DNA of 64,000 nt from Archilochus colubris (taxonomy: Eukaryota > Chordata > Aves > Apodiformes > Trochilidae): positions 1,683,269 through 1,747,268 of the forward strand of contig CM041102.1 in assembly GCA_023079485.1 (NCBI GenBank), written 5' to 3'. Within the stretch, counting starts at the first letter, position 1. Each line of letters begins with the position of its first letter. The translations under genes and the position numbers were made by a program. The notes under the pieces were generated by a model. It did no database searches. It was not told the DNA's origin and saw only the letters and a list, made by a program, of their open reading frames with translations. Of the stretch, positions 50,531-60,188 are shown piece after piece.

Positions 50531-52015
50531 AGACATTGTGGAAACTGATGAGGGCTTGAATGAGCTCCTGGAATAAAACTTGAGCCCCTCCCCACCCAGA
50601 GCAGTATTTTTAGGAAGTGGATTGAGAAATGTTTTCCTTGCTCCATTTCCATGTTTACTGGGATACAACATTGTTACACTCGATTGCATCAGAAAACATG
50701 GAAACAGCTCTACAAATTGATCCCACCACAGCATCCCAGAGGAGTTTCTTCCTTGTCTCCAAGGAGTTTATCCAGCATAAACAATGTCAAATAACTACAA
50801 GGCAGCCCTGGGAGAATTAGTGGTTCTCCAGTATGCTTCAGAAATATCAGAATATTGGTGAATCTGTTGGGTAACTTTGGATGGGTTTTATGGTGGCATA
50901 ATTTGCACGAGACATTGGATACAGCTGTGCATAAATTTGTACAATATATTGGAAATCAAAGTGAAATTCACTGTATTTTAGGAGGGGATCATGTAACTTA
51001 AATAATTATGGGATCAAATTAATGTTAATATGCACAGTCCCCCTCCCAAGGGCTCCAAGTGTCTAAGGCACTTCAGGAGATGTAACTGCACTCCAGCTCA
51101 GTATTTCCTAAATTCTTTTGAGGTTCTGAACTCAGAAATCCATGCCAGGACAGAATTCAAGGTAATTGATTCTCATGATAATGGGAAACATGGGAGCTTA
51201 AAAATTCTGTTTGGAATTGGGATCTCTTCAATAATAGAAAGTATAAAAATGTGCAGGCATTGATTTTCAGACATCTGAGTTGCCTTTGCATGTAAGCAAT
51301 TAGAAACCAACAAAGTTTCATGGGAAAATGGTTCTGTCTTAGCTAAAAGATCATTTTGTCATATGGGTAAATTAATTTTTCCAAGGCCAAGCATATCCCC
51401 TAGCTCCTACCCCACTCATCTCTATTAAGATTAATTTAAATTAATCTGTGAGGAGGGATTTCAAAGCCCTGGAAAGTCTTTTTTGTTGAAATTTTAAAGA
51501 TGCATTTGATTTCAGGTTTTGTCTTCAACAGAGAGCAGAAAAAGAATAAGTATTGTCAGGGTGCAAGGTGGGAAGCCAGGAAGTTGTCATTTTTATTTCC
51601 TCACTGGTGAATGGATTTATTTTTTTTTTAACTGTAGTATTCTCCACAACAAATTTTGATTTTGCACATTTTCTATCAGAGAATTGTTCTGATGGAAACT
51701 TGCTCAGCAGAGCTCCTCAGTGTGTGCAGTAACATGAAATAAGCAGTGCAAGCCTTTGAGGTAGAGTTGCTGTAAGACTGCTGTTGCCATCAGAGTGAAC
51801 AAGTGGTCACTGGGCCCAAGTAAAGCTGAGAATCAAGAGGCTTAGGAACAGAAATTCATTGCCTAATATAAGAGGAAATTTGGTTCTTATTGGGAAGTCC
51901 ACTAGATTTAAAACTCTGCAGAAAACATCAGATGGTCCACAAGGTAAAAAAATAGGGAACAGCATCTGCCTTGAAACCCAGAGCCTGTAATCACTCCATT
52001 CATAAACTCTACACA
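50531..52015. other. Non-coding stretch, no gene recognised
   Basis: AT-rich, mixed DNA. Frames of at most 94 codons overlap on both strands. Nothing recognised. Confidence 0.6.
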
Positions 52016-52024
52016 ACTGAGTAA

Positions 52025-52115
52025 ATATTCTTATCAGCATCCTCCCCATTTTAAGGCCAAGGAAACTGAGTCAGAGATCAAGTGTTGGGGTCACAGCTGC
52101 AGTGGTCCTGTCACA
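52025..52115 (-). repeat. MIR-like relic
   Basis: CATCCTCCCCATTTTAAGGC CAAGGAAACTGAGTCAGAG (about 52038-52076) follows the reversed MIR core (ATCCCCATTTTACAGATGAGGAAACTGAGGCACAGAG). GATCAAGTGTTGGGGTCACA follows in the place of GTTAAGTGACTTGCCCAAGGTCACA. Three ordered blocks support the call. Confidence 0.6.
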
Positions 52116-55100
52116 GCCTGGTGCCCAGGGTGCACAAATCCTGCCACCCTTCCTCTGCCCTCTAACCAGGAAACCACAGGGGTAGGAAAAGCTGCTCCAA
52201 GGAGTAGGAGCTGGAAGTGGTTGGCTGATCACGTGGCTGCTGAACTGTTCCCAGAGTTTCCCCAGGAGAATGGTGTCTGAGCAGGCAGAGACTTTGGCAG
52301 CAAGTTCCAATTGTTCCTAAAGGCTGGCACACAGGGATAATTAGAGAATATAACACATATATAAAAAGAACTTGTTCCCTCCTCCACCCTGTACGTGGCA
52401 GGCTGGATAGACACTGAGATTAACTTTCTCACCTGAATGAGAACAAAGTGTTTTGCTTCTCTTTCCCTCCCCTTAGCTCCACTCCATCCCTTTTGCTGTC
52501 CTTATTTTAATCTACAAACCAGTAATGGGTCTGCAGGCGTCCTGCCAGGGTACCTGGCAAATGCTGGGATCCTTCTCCTGGCTCCAATTAAAAACCAGGA
52601 CGAAAAGGAGGAGCCAGGAGGTCATTTTTGAGCCAAGGCATCCGCCCAGCTTGTCCAGACTTTATAGGAACTAAATTTATGGGAACTAAAGACTTCCATC
52701 ACCCTCTTGCTCATTCTCTTGCTCCAGAAGATGTATTTATCACCCTTGATATCCGAGTGAAAATGTTTTAAGAAGCTGAAATGATGAATATTGATGGCAT
52801 TACTCTTTTTTGCTTAACAAATAAAATGGAAATTGTATGGGAAAATACACTGAGGCCAACTGCATTTCAATGGATTAACAATCTTAACATTTAACTACAG
52901 CTAAGTGGGAAGTGTTAAGAGGGACCTCTCTGGGCTCTCCAGTGAAGCAGCAAGCCATCCATCAGTTCATTCCTGCTAACTGTCTTTCCTGCAATAAACC
53001 AACCATATTTTAATTGTCCACTTCACAAGTTTCACTGAGGAATCTGGTAGCTGCTATTCACACACTAAGTGCTTCTTCAAATCCAACATAAATCCACCAA
53101 CAAGTACTCAGAGCAGCTGCTGTGTGAGGAATAATTTTCTCAGTCATATGTGCAGCTATAATTTTAACCCTACCCCATAACCAACCACACTATCAACACT
53201 GCCTGCCAGCCACAGCTGCCCCTTCAATCTGGTTTCTTCCACCCAGTGGTCCAGCACTGGTCCCTGCTCTGGCATTGTGCCTTCTGACCTTAGTGTTGGC
53301 ATTTGTCACCCTCCTTTCTTTTCCACTCAAACTTCCCAACTCTAATTTCAGCATTCTTCTCTGGGAAAGATGGAAGAAGAGTGCCCTGAACCCATCTCAG
53401 TGACCTGGCATGTTCTAGTAAGGGAAACTTGACTCCTGCAGGTCAGGTAAAGTCCTGGCAAACTTAATTTACATTTCAATTGATGTGAGATGGGAATTTA
53501 TCCCATTGACTGACATGGGAACAGCTATACAAGCAGTATTAATAAACCAGCACCTCTTCAAGTTGCAGATTCCTTGGGGCAGGGAAAGGTGCCAAGTTCT
53601 GCCACTGTTGAATCACTTGGATCACTTGGCAGGGGTGTGAATGGGGGCAACCTCCACCTCCTATCTATTCCAGTCCAGGCTGAGGTACTTGCTGGATTGC
53701 TATCTCAGTTCAAACTCTGGCTAATCAGATGTAGCAGTAGAACACCAATCCATGAATTCATGATTAACCATGATAGTATTCTTGGAAACAATTTTTCAAG
53801 CCAAGCATCACACTTACAAATGACTCAGTGGAAGTCAGTAAACATTGGGCATCAGCCAGCAGCTACAATGCAAAGGGAGAAGCAGCAGCTGACTTCAGGG
53901 GATTGTTCTCCCTGCTCAGGGGGAATTAGAGATACCCATTGGAATGCAATTACAAAACCAAGGATGTGGATGGGATAGGCTGATGGAATATCAAAGCTTC
54001 TGTTGAGCAATCCAAGGCATTACTCTGGCACCAAGGACCCTGCAGTGGCTCAGTGCAGATCATTTGGCTTTTTCTGTGATGTTGGAGACCAGAAAGTGAA
54101 GAGGAAGTTGAGTCCAGGACCTCAGGACAGAGAAAACAATTATCAGGAATTATACCTGAGCAGATAAATAAAGATGAATTTAAAGGATTTCTGTGCTTCC
54201 ACTCATCACAGCTTTTTGCTGATTGAGTATTTGGAATTAAAGCCTTGTTCTGGAGACAGTGAGATGAATTCTAGAGTGCATGTTATTGCTACAGACATTC
54301 CCTTCCAACACAGAACCACTCCTCCTACAATCTGAAAACATCTGCAGATTTCCTATGCTTTTATCATCAGTTTTATGTTAACCACTCATCTCTGTGTGTT
54401 GTACCCTTCATTCCAATGGACTAATATAACCTGAGGAAAGTTTTTAATAGCCTTAGGAATTCACTGCCATGCTGCCAGTTCACCTCAACCCAAAATCTGA
54501 CTGCTGGGATTGGTCAGATATCAACAAAGAATCTGGGTAAAAGAACCCAGACATGCACTATCAGTTAATTTTTTCACTGTTGGAGGGATTGAATAATACA
54601 GACTTTAATTACAAGTGAAAAGCATCCTCTTGTATGGCTCTGAGTACTTATCTACTGAATTTTAGAATTCAGTTCAAAATCTGGGGACATTTTTATTAGA
54701 CTGTCCACTCAGTGGGGTTTGCCACCTGTAGCATCCAAAGTAAAGAACTAATGTCACCCAGCTCCTGAAATTCCCTTCACTGCTTCCTCATATCTGCAAA
54801 CATGAAAAAGCAAAACTGCTTTTTCACTGCAGTCACACCCTCAGTGTGGGGACGAGGGGAGGTAGGAAGATGTGGGAGAGAGTAAGTGACTCACTCTGTG
54901 TTCAGACTGCCAGATTTGAGCAAAGAAGGTGTCAGACATCACCTAATAGTGGAAATTAGGGAAGCAAGATAAGATAAGTGCAAAGGGACTTGGTAACTAT
55001 GAAGGCTGCAGCAGCCAGAAGTCAAAAATTAAGATGAGAGAAGGACCTCAAATTAAACAGAACAAAACTTGACAACGTGAAGCAAAGCAGCAAAACAAGA

Positions 55101-58100
55101 CTGAGCTACCAAATGATGCCCTGGAAATTCTGCATTGCTCAGTTAAATCTGCTCATGGATCCTTTCCCAGATCCTTTCCATACTGCCTTGCAGTGACTGT
55201 TCCTTAGCTGGTCAGCAGTTTATTTTATCCATTTTGTAAAAGAATTACAGAATAGGTGAGAAAGCTGTTGGCTATTTTAGAGCCTCCCCAAGTCCCAGCC
55301 CTCAGGCTGCAGGGCTGCTGTTGCCACTGAGAGGGGAAGACAGGAGCAGAGGGGAGATGTCTGCTGATGTCATGCAGAAAGCATGGCAATACAGGGTGCC
55401 AAAACCAAGCTGCTGACCACTTGTGGTCACTGAAGATCCCAGGACCCATTTTGCAAGAGTATGGGTGTTAGCCCTGGTGTCCTGTCCAAATCCAATCCTG
55501 GCTATTTATATTCAGCCTCCCTAAAATACTGCTTGGAGTTGCAACTGGAAAAGTTAATTTTGCTTTTCTGTCTGGGACTGTGCAATGATGCAGGTCCAAG
55601 AGTGGCTTGTGGAATGCCAGCAGAATGGTGCCCCAGTGGCTGCTAAGTCCTGGGAAGACACTTTCCTTTATCATCTTGCATCAGCACTTTAACTCCCACA
55701 GCTTGAAAAAGATACTTAAAAATTTTTTAAAAGTGACTGATTTAAATTCCAGACTGTTTTTAGGAAGCCCAGATGTATCAACCATGTTTAAAAGCCATGG
55801 CTCTCTACCTTCAGTACTGGGTTTTTCTCAAAGTTAGACACCACCCATAGAGATCTGGGGTTCTGGATGCAAACCCTGCATTCTTGTGTTCCCCTCTGCA
55901 GGTGTTCACCCCCTGGTTTCCATGACCAGGACTGGAAGCAGAAGCAATATAGTGGACATCTATTAATTAATTTGCTCTCTCCTCAGCACCTGTCATTAAT
56001 TTTGAAGAGAAACAACAAGGTGGTTGATGGCAGCTCCCCTGAAGAGAGTTTTGACATGAGGATATGAACATTTGTCAAAATGAAAGGTTAACTCCACCAA
56101 CTTTTCTTGTTCCAAAGAGCTCCACTGGCAAAATAAACCAGTGACAGTGGGGGAGCTGAAAGTGCAGGTAGGTCCTGTCCTGGAAAGCAGATTGCCAACT
56201 TCTAGGATTTTCCACTGGTTTTAGCACAGGAAAATAGACCCTCAGCATTGTACTTTTGCCATCATTAAATCTGGTTTGGTTTTTGTTGTGTTGTGGGTTT
56301 TTTCTTTTTTTTTTTTTTTTTCCAATGGTATAAAATTTAATACTGCAGAATTATGGGAAAAAATATGTTGGTTTTTTTTTTTAACCTTTCAGAAACAATA
56401 AATAGATAAAACAACTAATAATGGAAGCTATTCAAATAACTAAAGGCTACAGCTGAAAATAGCCAAGCTAGCTTACTCTGAGACATTGTGTAATTCCACT
56501 CAGATCTGGAAAAGAGATACAAGAAGAAATGTGTATCAGCCAAAGTTAATATTTGCACAAAAATGGTGAGTCATAGAAACTGGGATTTCCTCCTCTGGCC
56601 ACTTATGGCCTATCAACTGAGTCTCAATCGAATTTGATGCAATGACTTTCATCTGATAGTGAAAAATGTTCAGCTCAGGTAAGACAGACTTGGTTTTCTG
56701 CCATGAATTCTTCCTCTGTATCTTGTGTCTGAATTGGGTAAGAAATAAGCTTGTCCTCCAGGATTCCATCACATGCCATTGCTCAACTCTTTTCATGATG
56801 TACTGACTTCCTGAGCCTCAGTTATCCTCCAGAAATATAGCACAGACCCAACACTACATTTGGTTCCTCCTGACTCAGTGAGGGAAGCCCAACTACACAA
56901 CATATTCAGTTTCCTTCTGGCTCCAATCCTCTGTGATTTTATTATCACTGATTGGATTTTATTCAGATTCTAGCAGCTCACCAGAAAATTGTTGAGCTTT
57001 CCCTGTTCCTCCTGCAGCTAACAGGATACTTCAAAAGAAAATGGGTTTTTTATTCAGCCACATAGGTAGGAGAGAATTGCCCAGCCCAAAGCAAATCCCT
57101 GCTGGAAGTGAAGAACGTGTTTCAAATAAAACCACAACAGCTCCACCTCACCAGGGACGTTACTTGTATGAAACAAAAATAAGCTGAATCACTTTTTATT
57201 TTCTTCCTGATAGACTGGAAGACATGCTTCACCAGGCTTAGCTGATTTTCCTCTCTGAGGAAGCCAGGTCTTCATGGGAAAGTGCTGGGCATGGCTCCCT
57301 TTTGCCTGCCACCACCTCCAGGCCATGCCAAGCAGTAGTACTGTGCCCTCCAGAAACAACAGGCAGCAGCAACACAGGAGGAAGGGCCACAGGACAACAC
57401 CCTGTTTGGATCTGGAAAAAGTGATGGGTAACAAGGTGGCTGATGAGTGTAAGCAATGAGCAAGAAAAGAAACAGGTAAGAGCAGTGGGGAAATTTTTTT
57501 TTTTTTCTGTCTTTCTCTCTCTCTCCTCTGGGAGAAAATGGAAAATAAGAACTGGGTTTTCCAGATGGTCCCTTGGTCACTCTCTCATCCCTTGTTTGAT
57601 GAGGGTGACAGTCATACAGCAATGCCCATCACTGTTGTCAGGACATCTGACAAGGAATCACCTTCAGTGAAAGCAAATAATGCAAATAGTTCAGAAGCAT
57701 TTTCTGAAGTTTGAAGTCCAAAGATAAGCATCAACATAAACAACTAAAAGGAGCTTCATTTCTCAGCCTCAGAGTCTGCCTGCACACTACTCATTAATAT
57801 TTCAGATTCTCCAGAGTAGGCACCATTCTGCAGAAGCATGGAGTATTTTAGTGCTCAGGTTGCTGCTCTTGGCACTGTATAAACACTGGGGCAGCTTTAA
57901 AAAAAAATATATTATGCATTTAATCATCTCGATATGGAAAGAGTAGGATTTATTAAAAGCACCTAGATAAGTTCCAGGCCTTACTCCCATTAGCTTCCAG
58001 GGGTGACTCACAGCCTGGTTTTATGAACTGTCTGGAAAAATCCCTTTGGGGTCTTACCCGCATCTTTAAGCACATTTTATAAATTTGACCTCCTGTTCTT

Positions 58101-58185
58101 GCACAGTCCTCAGAACAATGAGGTGACTCCTGTGGGGATTTTTAGGAATGACAGCAATGCACCTAAATAACCAAAGGATACCCTT
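52116..58185. other. Non-coding stretch, one enhancer-like part
   Basis: No gene recognised. The part at about 52640-52910 is AT-rich and non-repetitive, with a CpG-containing TTGATATCCGAGTG near 52746, and looks like a possible conserved element. Near 53565-53590, GCAGATTCCTTGGGGCAGGG resembles a fragment common in old reptile/CR1-type repeat tails but is too short to call. T17 lies at 56305-56321 and T13 at 57494-57506. The 134-codon plus frame at 53574-53978 has no domain signature. Confidence 0.57.
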
Positions 58186-58189
58186 GCTT

Positions 58190-58519
58190 ATGGCACACTG
58201 TACCCCAACGCTGACTTTCCAATCCTTATTCACATAGATACCTATTTCGGATGTTCTTTTTGTTTACGGCCTCGTAAAAATCCACTGGGCTCTTACTGGT
58301 TCATGAGTTGTTTAGACTGTCCTGCAGGTAAACACAGGGCACCTTAAAAAAAATAAATAAAACAACAAAACAGCCAGAGGAAAACACTCATGATGCTGTT
58401 TCTTCTGACCTGGCGCTCAGCACTACTTGGTCAGGGATTTCATGGTGTGACGAAGCTTTGTTCCCTGTCAGGAAGAGCCGGGCGCTCCCAGGGACTGTTA
58501 GGGCTGAAGGCATTAAAAG
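58190..58519. promoter_or_regulatory. CpG-containing shore left of the LTR
   Basis: CpGs become more frequent than in the preceding 50 kb: CCAACGCTGAC and TATTTCGGATG near 58206-58252, TTTACGGCCTCGTAAA at 58263-58278, and GGCGCTC, GTGACGAAG and GAGCCGGGCGC at about 58412-58488. The stretch is continuous in texture with the CpG-rich block on the other side of the solo LTR, so the LTR appears to have inserted into a pre-existing CpG shore. A/T-rich filler lies at 58345-58370. No core promoter motif is evident here. Confidence 0.35.
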
Positions 58520-58524
58520 AGCTC
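58520..58524. repeat. Left target-site duplication, AGCTC
   Basis: AGCTC directly precedes the LTR's TGT start and is repeated exactly after its ACA end. A 5-bp duplication is the length made by ERVL-class integrases (class I elements usually give 4, class II usually 6). Confidence 0.85.
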
Positions 58525-58832
58525 TGTCCTGGTTTGGGCCAGGATAAAGGTGATTTTCTGTCTTGTACTTTTGCTTTTAGCTAAGTTTCTTGTAAGTAGT
58601 TGCACTGTTGAAATTAACAGCAAGTTTCTCAGTGTCTGCTTCTAGGACTGATAACACTTGATGTTTATAGTTCCAGCCAGAGGCTGGTATGCAGAGCCAA
58701 GGACACTGCTCAGCTCTGAGGAAAACATTTTACCATCTAGGAGGATACAGAGATCCCACCTGAGCCCTCCTTTGGGGAGGAACAGACAAGATAGATGCCA
58801 GAATTGACCAAACAGAGTATTCCATCCCATAT

Positions 58833-58852
58833 ACGTCACACTCAGTATAAAT
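58833..58852 (+). promoter_or_regulatory. LTR core promoter: CRE-like site and TATA box
   Basis: TACGTCA at 58833-58839 is a CREB/ATF-type site, and TATAAAT starts 7 bp downstream at 58846. The same pair (TGACGTCA, then a TATA box within CTCAGTATATAAA) is characteristic of avian ERVL LTRs. The expected start of transcription is about 25-30 bp downstream, near 58875-58880. Confidence 0.7.
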
Positions 58853-59155
58853 TTGAGGCATCACGAGGGCCGAGCCAGATCTTTTCCTGCTTCCCTTCCT
58901 CCTCGGCATCCTGGAAGGATCCCGTCCGTTCGTCTGCCTGTGGTCCTGATCCGTGCCAGCCCATATCTGTGTGTTCCTGCCTCCAGTTCCCGACTGCTGC
59001 CGACTCCAGGAGTCCAGCCTGGACTTTCCCAGGGCTGCCCTGCAGCCTCGGTGGTGACGTGAGAGTTATTGGGGAGAGGGGGGAGGAATGTGGTTTCCAT
59101 TTTCCTGTATATTTGTATATATTTAGTAATTTTACCTATTTATCATTACTGTTTC

Positions 59156-59161
59156 ATTAAA
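59156..59161 (+). terminator. LTR poly(A) signal ATTAAA
   Basis: ATTAAA is followed within 10 bp by a GTTGTGTAGTTT element, the usual arrangement for cleavage at the R/U5 border. It could end readthrough transcripts from the left as well as the LTR's own transcript. Confidence 0.65.
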
Positions 59162-59204
59162 GTTGTGTAGTTTAGTTTCCAACCCATAAGTCTCTCTCCC
59201 TTAT

Positions 59205-59236
59205 TCTCTCTCCTTTCTCTATCAAGGAGAGAGAGA
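59205..59236. repeat. CT/GA hairpin in the LTR U5 region
   Basis: TCTCTCTCCTT at 59205-59215 is the exact reverse complement of AAGGAGAGAGA at 59224-59234, leaving an 8-nt loop. The 11-bp stem sits in U5 shortly after the predicted cleavage site. Confidence 0.7.
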
Positions 59237-59293
59237 TTAATAGAGAGCGTCTGTTATTCGGTTTAATTGCCGGGCCAGTGTTAAACCGTGACA

Positions 59294-59298
59294 AGCTC
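59294..59298. repeat. Right target-site duplication, AGCTC
   Basis: Exact copy of the AGCTC before the LTR. The perfect match fixes both element boundaries and argues against rearrangement since insertion. Confidence 0.85.
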
Positions 59299-59620
59299 CC
59301 TGAGAAACAATCACCCAGTGAGGGAGCGAGCTCACAGCTGCCTCCAGAGCAGCCACCAGGAGCTCTGCTGCTCCTCCCGCCTCACTCCCACCTTCTCCCT
59401 CAGGACCTCAGGCCCCCGGGGCCGCCATTTTCCCCGCCCAAGCCGCCATTTTCCCCACCCTTTCCTGAGGGAAGGGAAATCCCGGGTGCTCATTGGCTGC
59501 TGCGCGACGCCCCCCGAGGCACGGACCAATAGGAGGGCGGCACCTTGTTGCTGTGGCAACGGCGAGGTCTGCTGCAGCCTGGATGTGCGAGGGCCACCAT
59601 GCAGGCCTTGCCCGGGAGGG
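59299..59620. promoter_or_regulatory. CpG-rich promoter-like block
   Basis: About 17 CpGs by eye in roughly 320 bp, far denser than anywhere else in the window. It holds a tandem GCCGCCATTTTCCCC at 59421-59435 and 59442-59456 (21-bp period; YY1-like CCGCCATTTT with adjoining Sp1/E2F-like CCCCGCCC). An inverted CCAAT box (ATTGG) is at 59492-59496 and a direct CCAAT at 59526-59530. GTTGCTGTGGCAAC at 59547-59560 is an almost perfect inverted repeat that fits an RFX X-box. There is no TATA box, as is usual for CpG-island promoters. The direction of transcription is unclear, since CCAAT boxes point both ways. It could be a promoter of an unseen gene, of a long non-coding RNA, or a CpG-rich repeat that I do not recognise. 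Confidence 0.55.
59547..59560. promoter_or_regulatory. RFX X-box
   Basis: GTTGCTGTGGCAAC is close to the RFX consensus GTTGCCATGGCAAC, with both half-sites GTTGC and GGCAAC intact. RFX factors act on ciliary gene promoters and, with NF-Y, on MHC class II promoters. Two CCAAT (NF-Y) boxes lie 17 and 51 bp away, a common pairing. Confidence 0.6.
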
Positions 59621-59757
59621 CCCTTGGCTGGGCTATAACTCATTCCTTTCCACAGCATTTAAATGTCTCTCTCTCTCTCTCTCTTTCTCTCTTTAACAAA
59701 TTCAGCGGTTCACACACCAAAAAATGTGGAGGGACCTTCTGGCTGAATGCTTTATAG
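59599..59757 (+). CDS. Possible start codon in strong Kozak context, unproven
   Basis: GGGCCACCATGC at 59591-59601 is a near-ideal Kozak context and lies 39 bp after the X-box, inside the CpG-rich block. The frame runs 52 codons (starting MQALPGRALGW) and then passes through the CT microsatellite, giving Ser-Leu repeats, before a stop at 59755-59757. The product resembles no family I know. It may be an upstream or non-functional frame, or the first codons of an exon whose splice donor I cannot place. I see no strong GTAAGT-type donor in the next 150 bp. Confidence 0.15.
   Translation: MQALPGRALGWAITHSFPQHLNVSLSLSLSLFNKFSGSHTKKCGGTFWLNAL
59665..59692. repeat. CT microsatellite
   Basis: About 14 TC units with one interruption, directly right of the CpG-rich block. 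It is a GAGA-type tract on the minus strand; such tracts often border CpG-island promoters, but a role is not shown. Confidence 0.88.
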
Positions 59758-60110
59758 AAACAGAGTCATAAATATTTGTATGTGTGTGTGCGTGCATACA
59801 CACAGCTATATATGCATATGCATATGACTATAACATAATTTTATTCCGGTGGGACAGCTTTTGCTTTAATAAATAAAATGTTATGAAGGGAGGGTGGTCA
59901 GCTTGTTTGGAAGAACAACACTGAACGGGTGCGACTCAGCTTTCCCTGGCTTTTTAACAGCTATGAACTGCTTGATATTTTTGGCTCAGCTCTATTATTA
60001 TAATTTTTTTTTTTTTCCCTTTTAAAAAATATGAGGCAGCAGGCTTCCTCCCAAGACACACTCAGGTGGGGCCGCTTCGAGCTGCTGACTTTCCCCTGGG
60101 GCACCTCATT
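59700..60110. other. Non-coding stretch with alternating repeat
   Basis: TG/CG/TA alternating sequence at 59779-59826 (GTATGTGTGTGTGCGTGCAT, then ACACAC, then TATATGCATATGCATATG) is partly self-complementary and could form Z-DNA or a hairpin. T13-type low complexity lies at about 60004-60016. No gene recognised. Confidence 0.6.
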
Positions 60111-60117
60111 TTGGGGA

Positions 60118-60188
60118 GAAAAAACAAAAAAAAAAAAAAAAGGAAAAAAGAAATAAAATGAAAAAAAAAAAAAGTAAAAAAAAAAAGG
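60118..60188. repeat. Long A-rich low-complexity tract
   Basis: About 70 bp almost entirely A, with scattered C, G and T. The plus frame gives poly-Lys and the minus frame poly-Phe, both artefacts. A pure retroposon tail would be unbroken and preceded by a body with homology, and none was recognised. Confidence 0.9.

Larger units (their letters stand above)
58525..59293 (+). mobile_element. Solo LTR of an avian ERVL-type retrovirus
   Basis: A 769-bp element begins TGTCCTGGTTTGGGCC and ends AAACCGTGACA, with TGT…ACA termini, and is flanked by identical AGCTC duplications. The internal order matches avian ERVL LTRs as I know them: a GATAACACTTGATGTTTATA block, then GAGTATTCCATCCCATATAC, a CRE-like TACGTCA at 58833-58839, CTCAGTATAAAT (TATA box 58846-58852), a C/T-rich R region, and a poly(A) signal ATTAAA at 59156-59161 followed by GT-rich DNA and U5. 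No gag, pol or env lies next to it, so it is a solo LTR left by recombination between the two LTRs of a provirus. It still holds about 16 CpGs by eye, which suggests a fairly recent insertion. In the + orientation it can in principle drive transcription toward higher coordinates. The exact family name needs a repeat library. Confidence 0.9.

Noticed and set aside
53574..53978. 134-codon plus-strand frame as a gene
   Set aside because: No recognisable domain, and it starts in possible old repeat-tail sequence.
59278..59532. Proline-rich 84-codon frame through the CpG-rich block
   Set aside because: The proline bias follows from the C-rich promoter-like DNA, and the frame starts inside the LTR end.
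59779..59826. microRNA hairpin
   Set aside because: The self-complementarity is that of an alternating TG/CA/TA repeat, without a unique mature-like arm.
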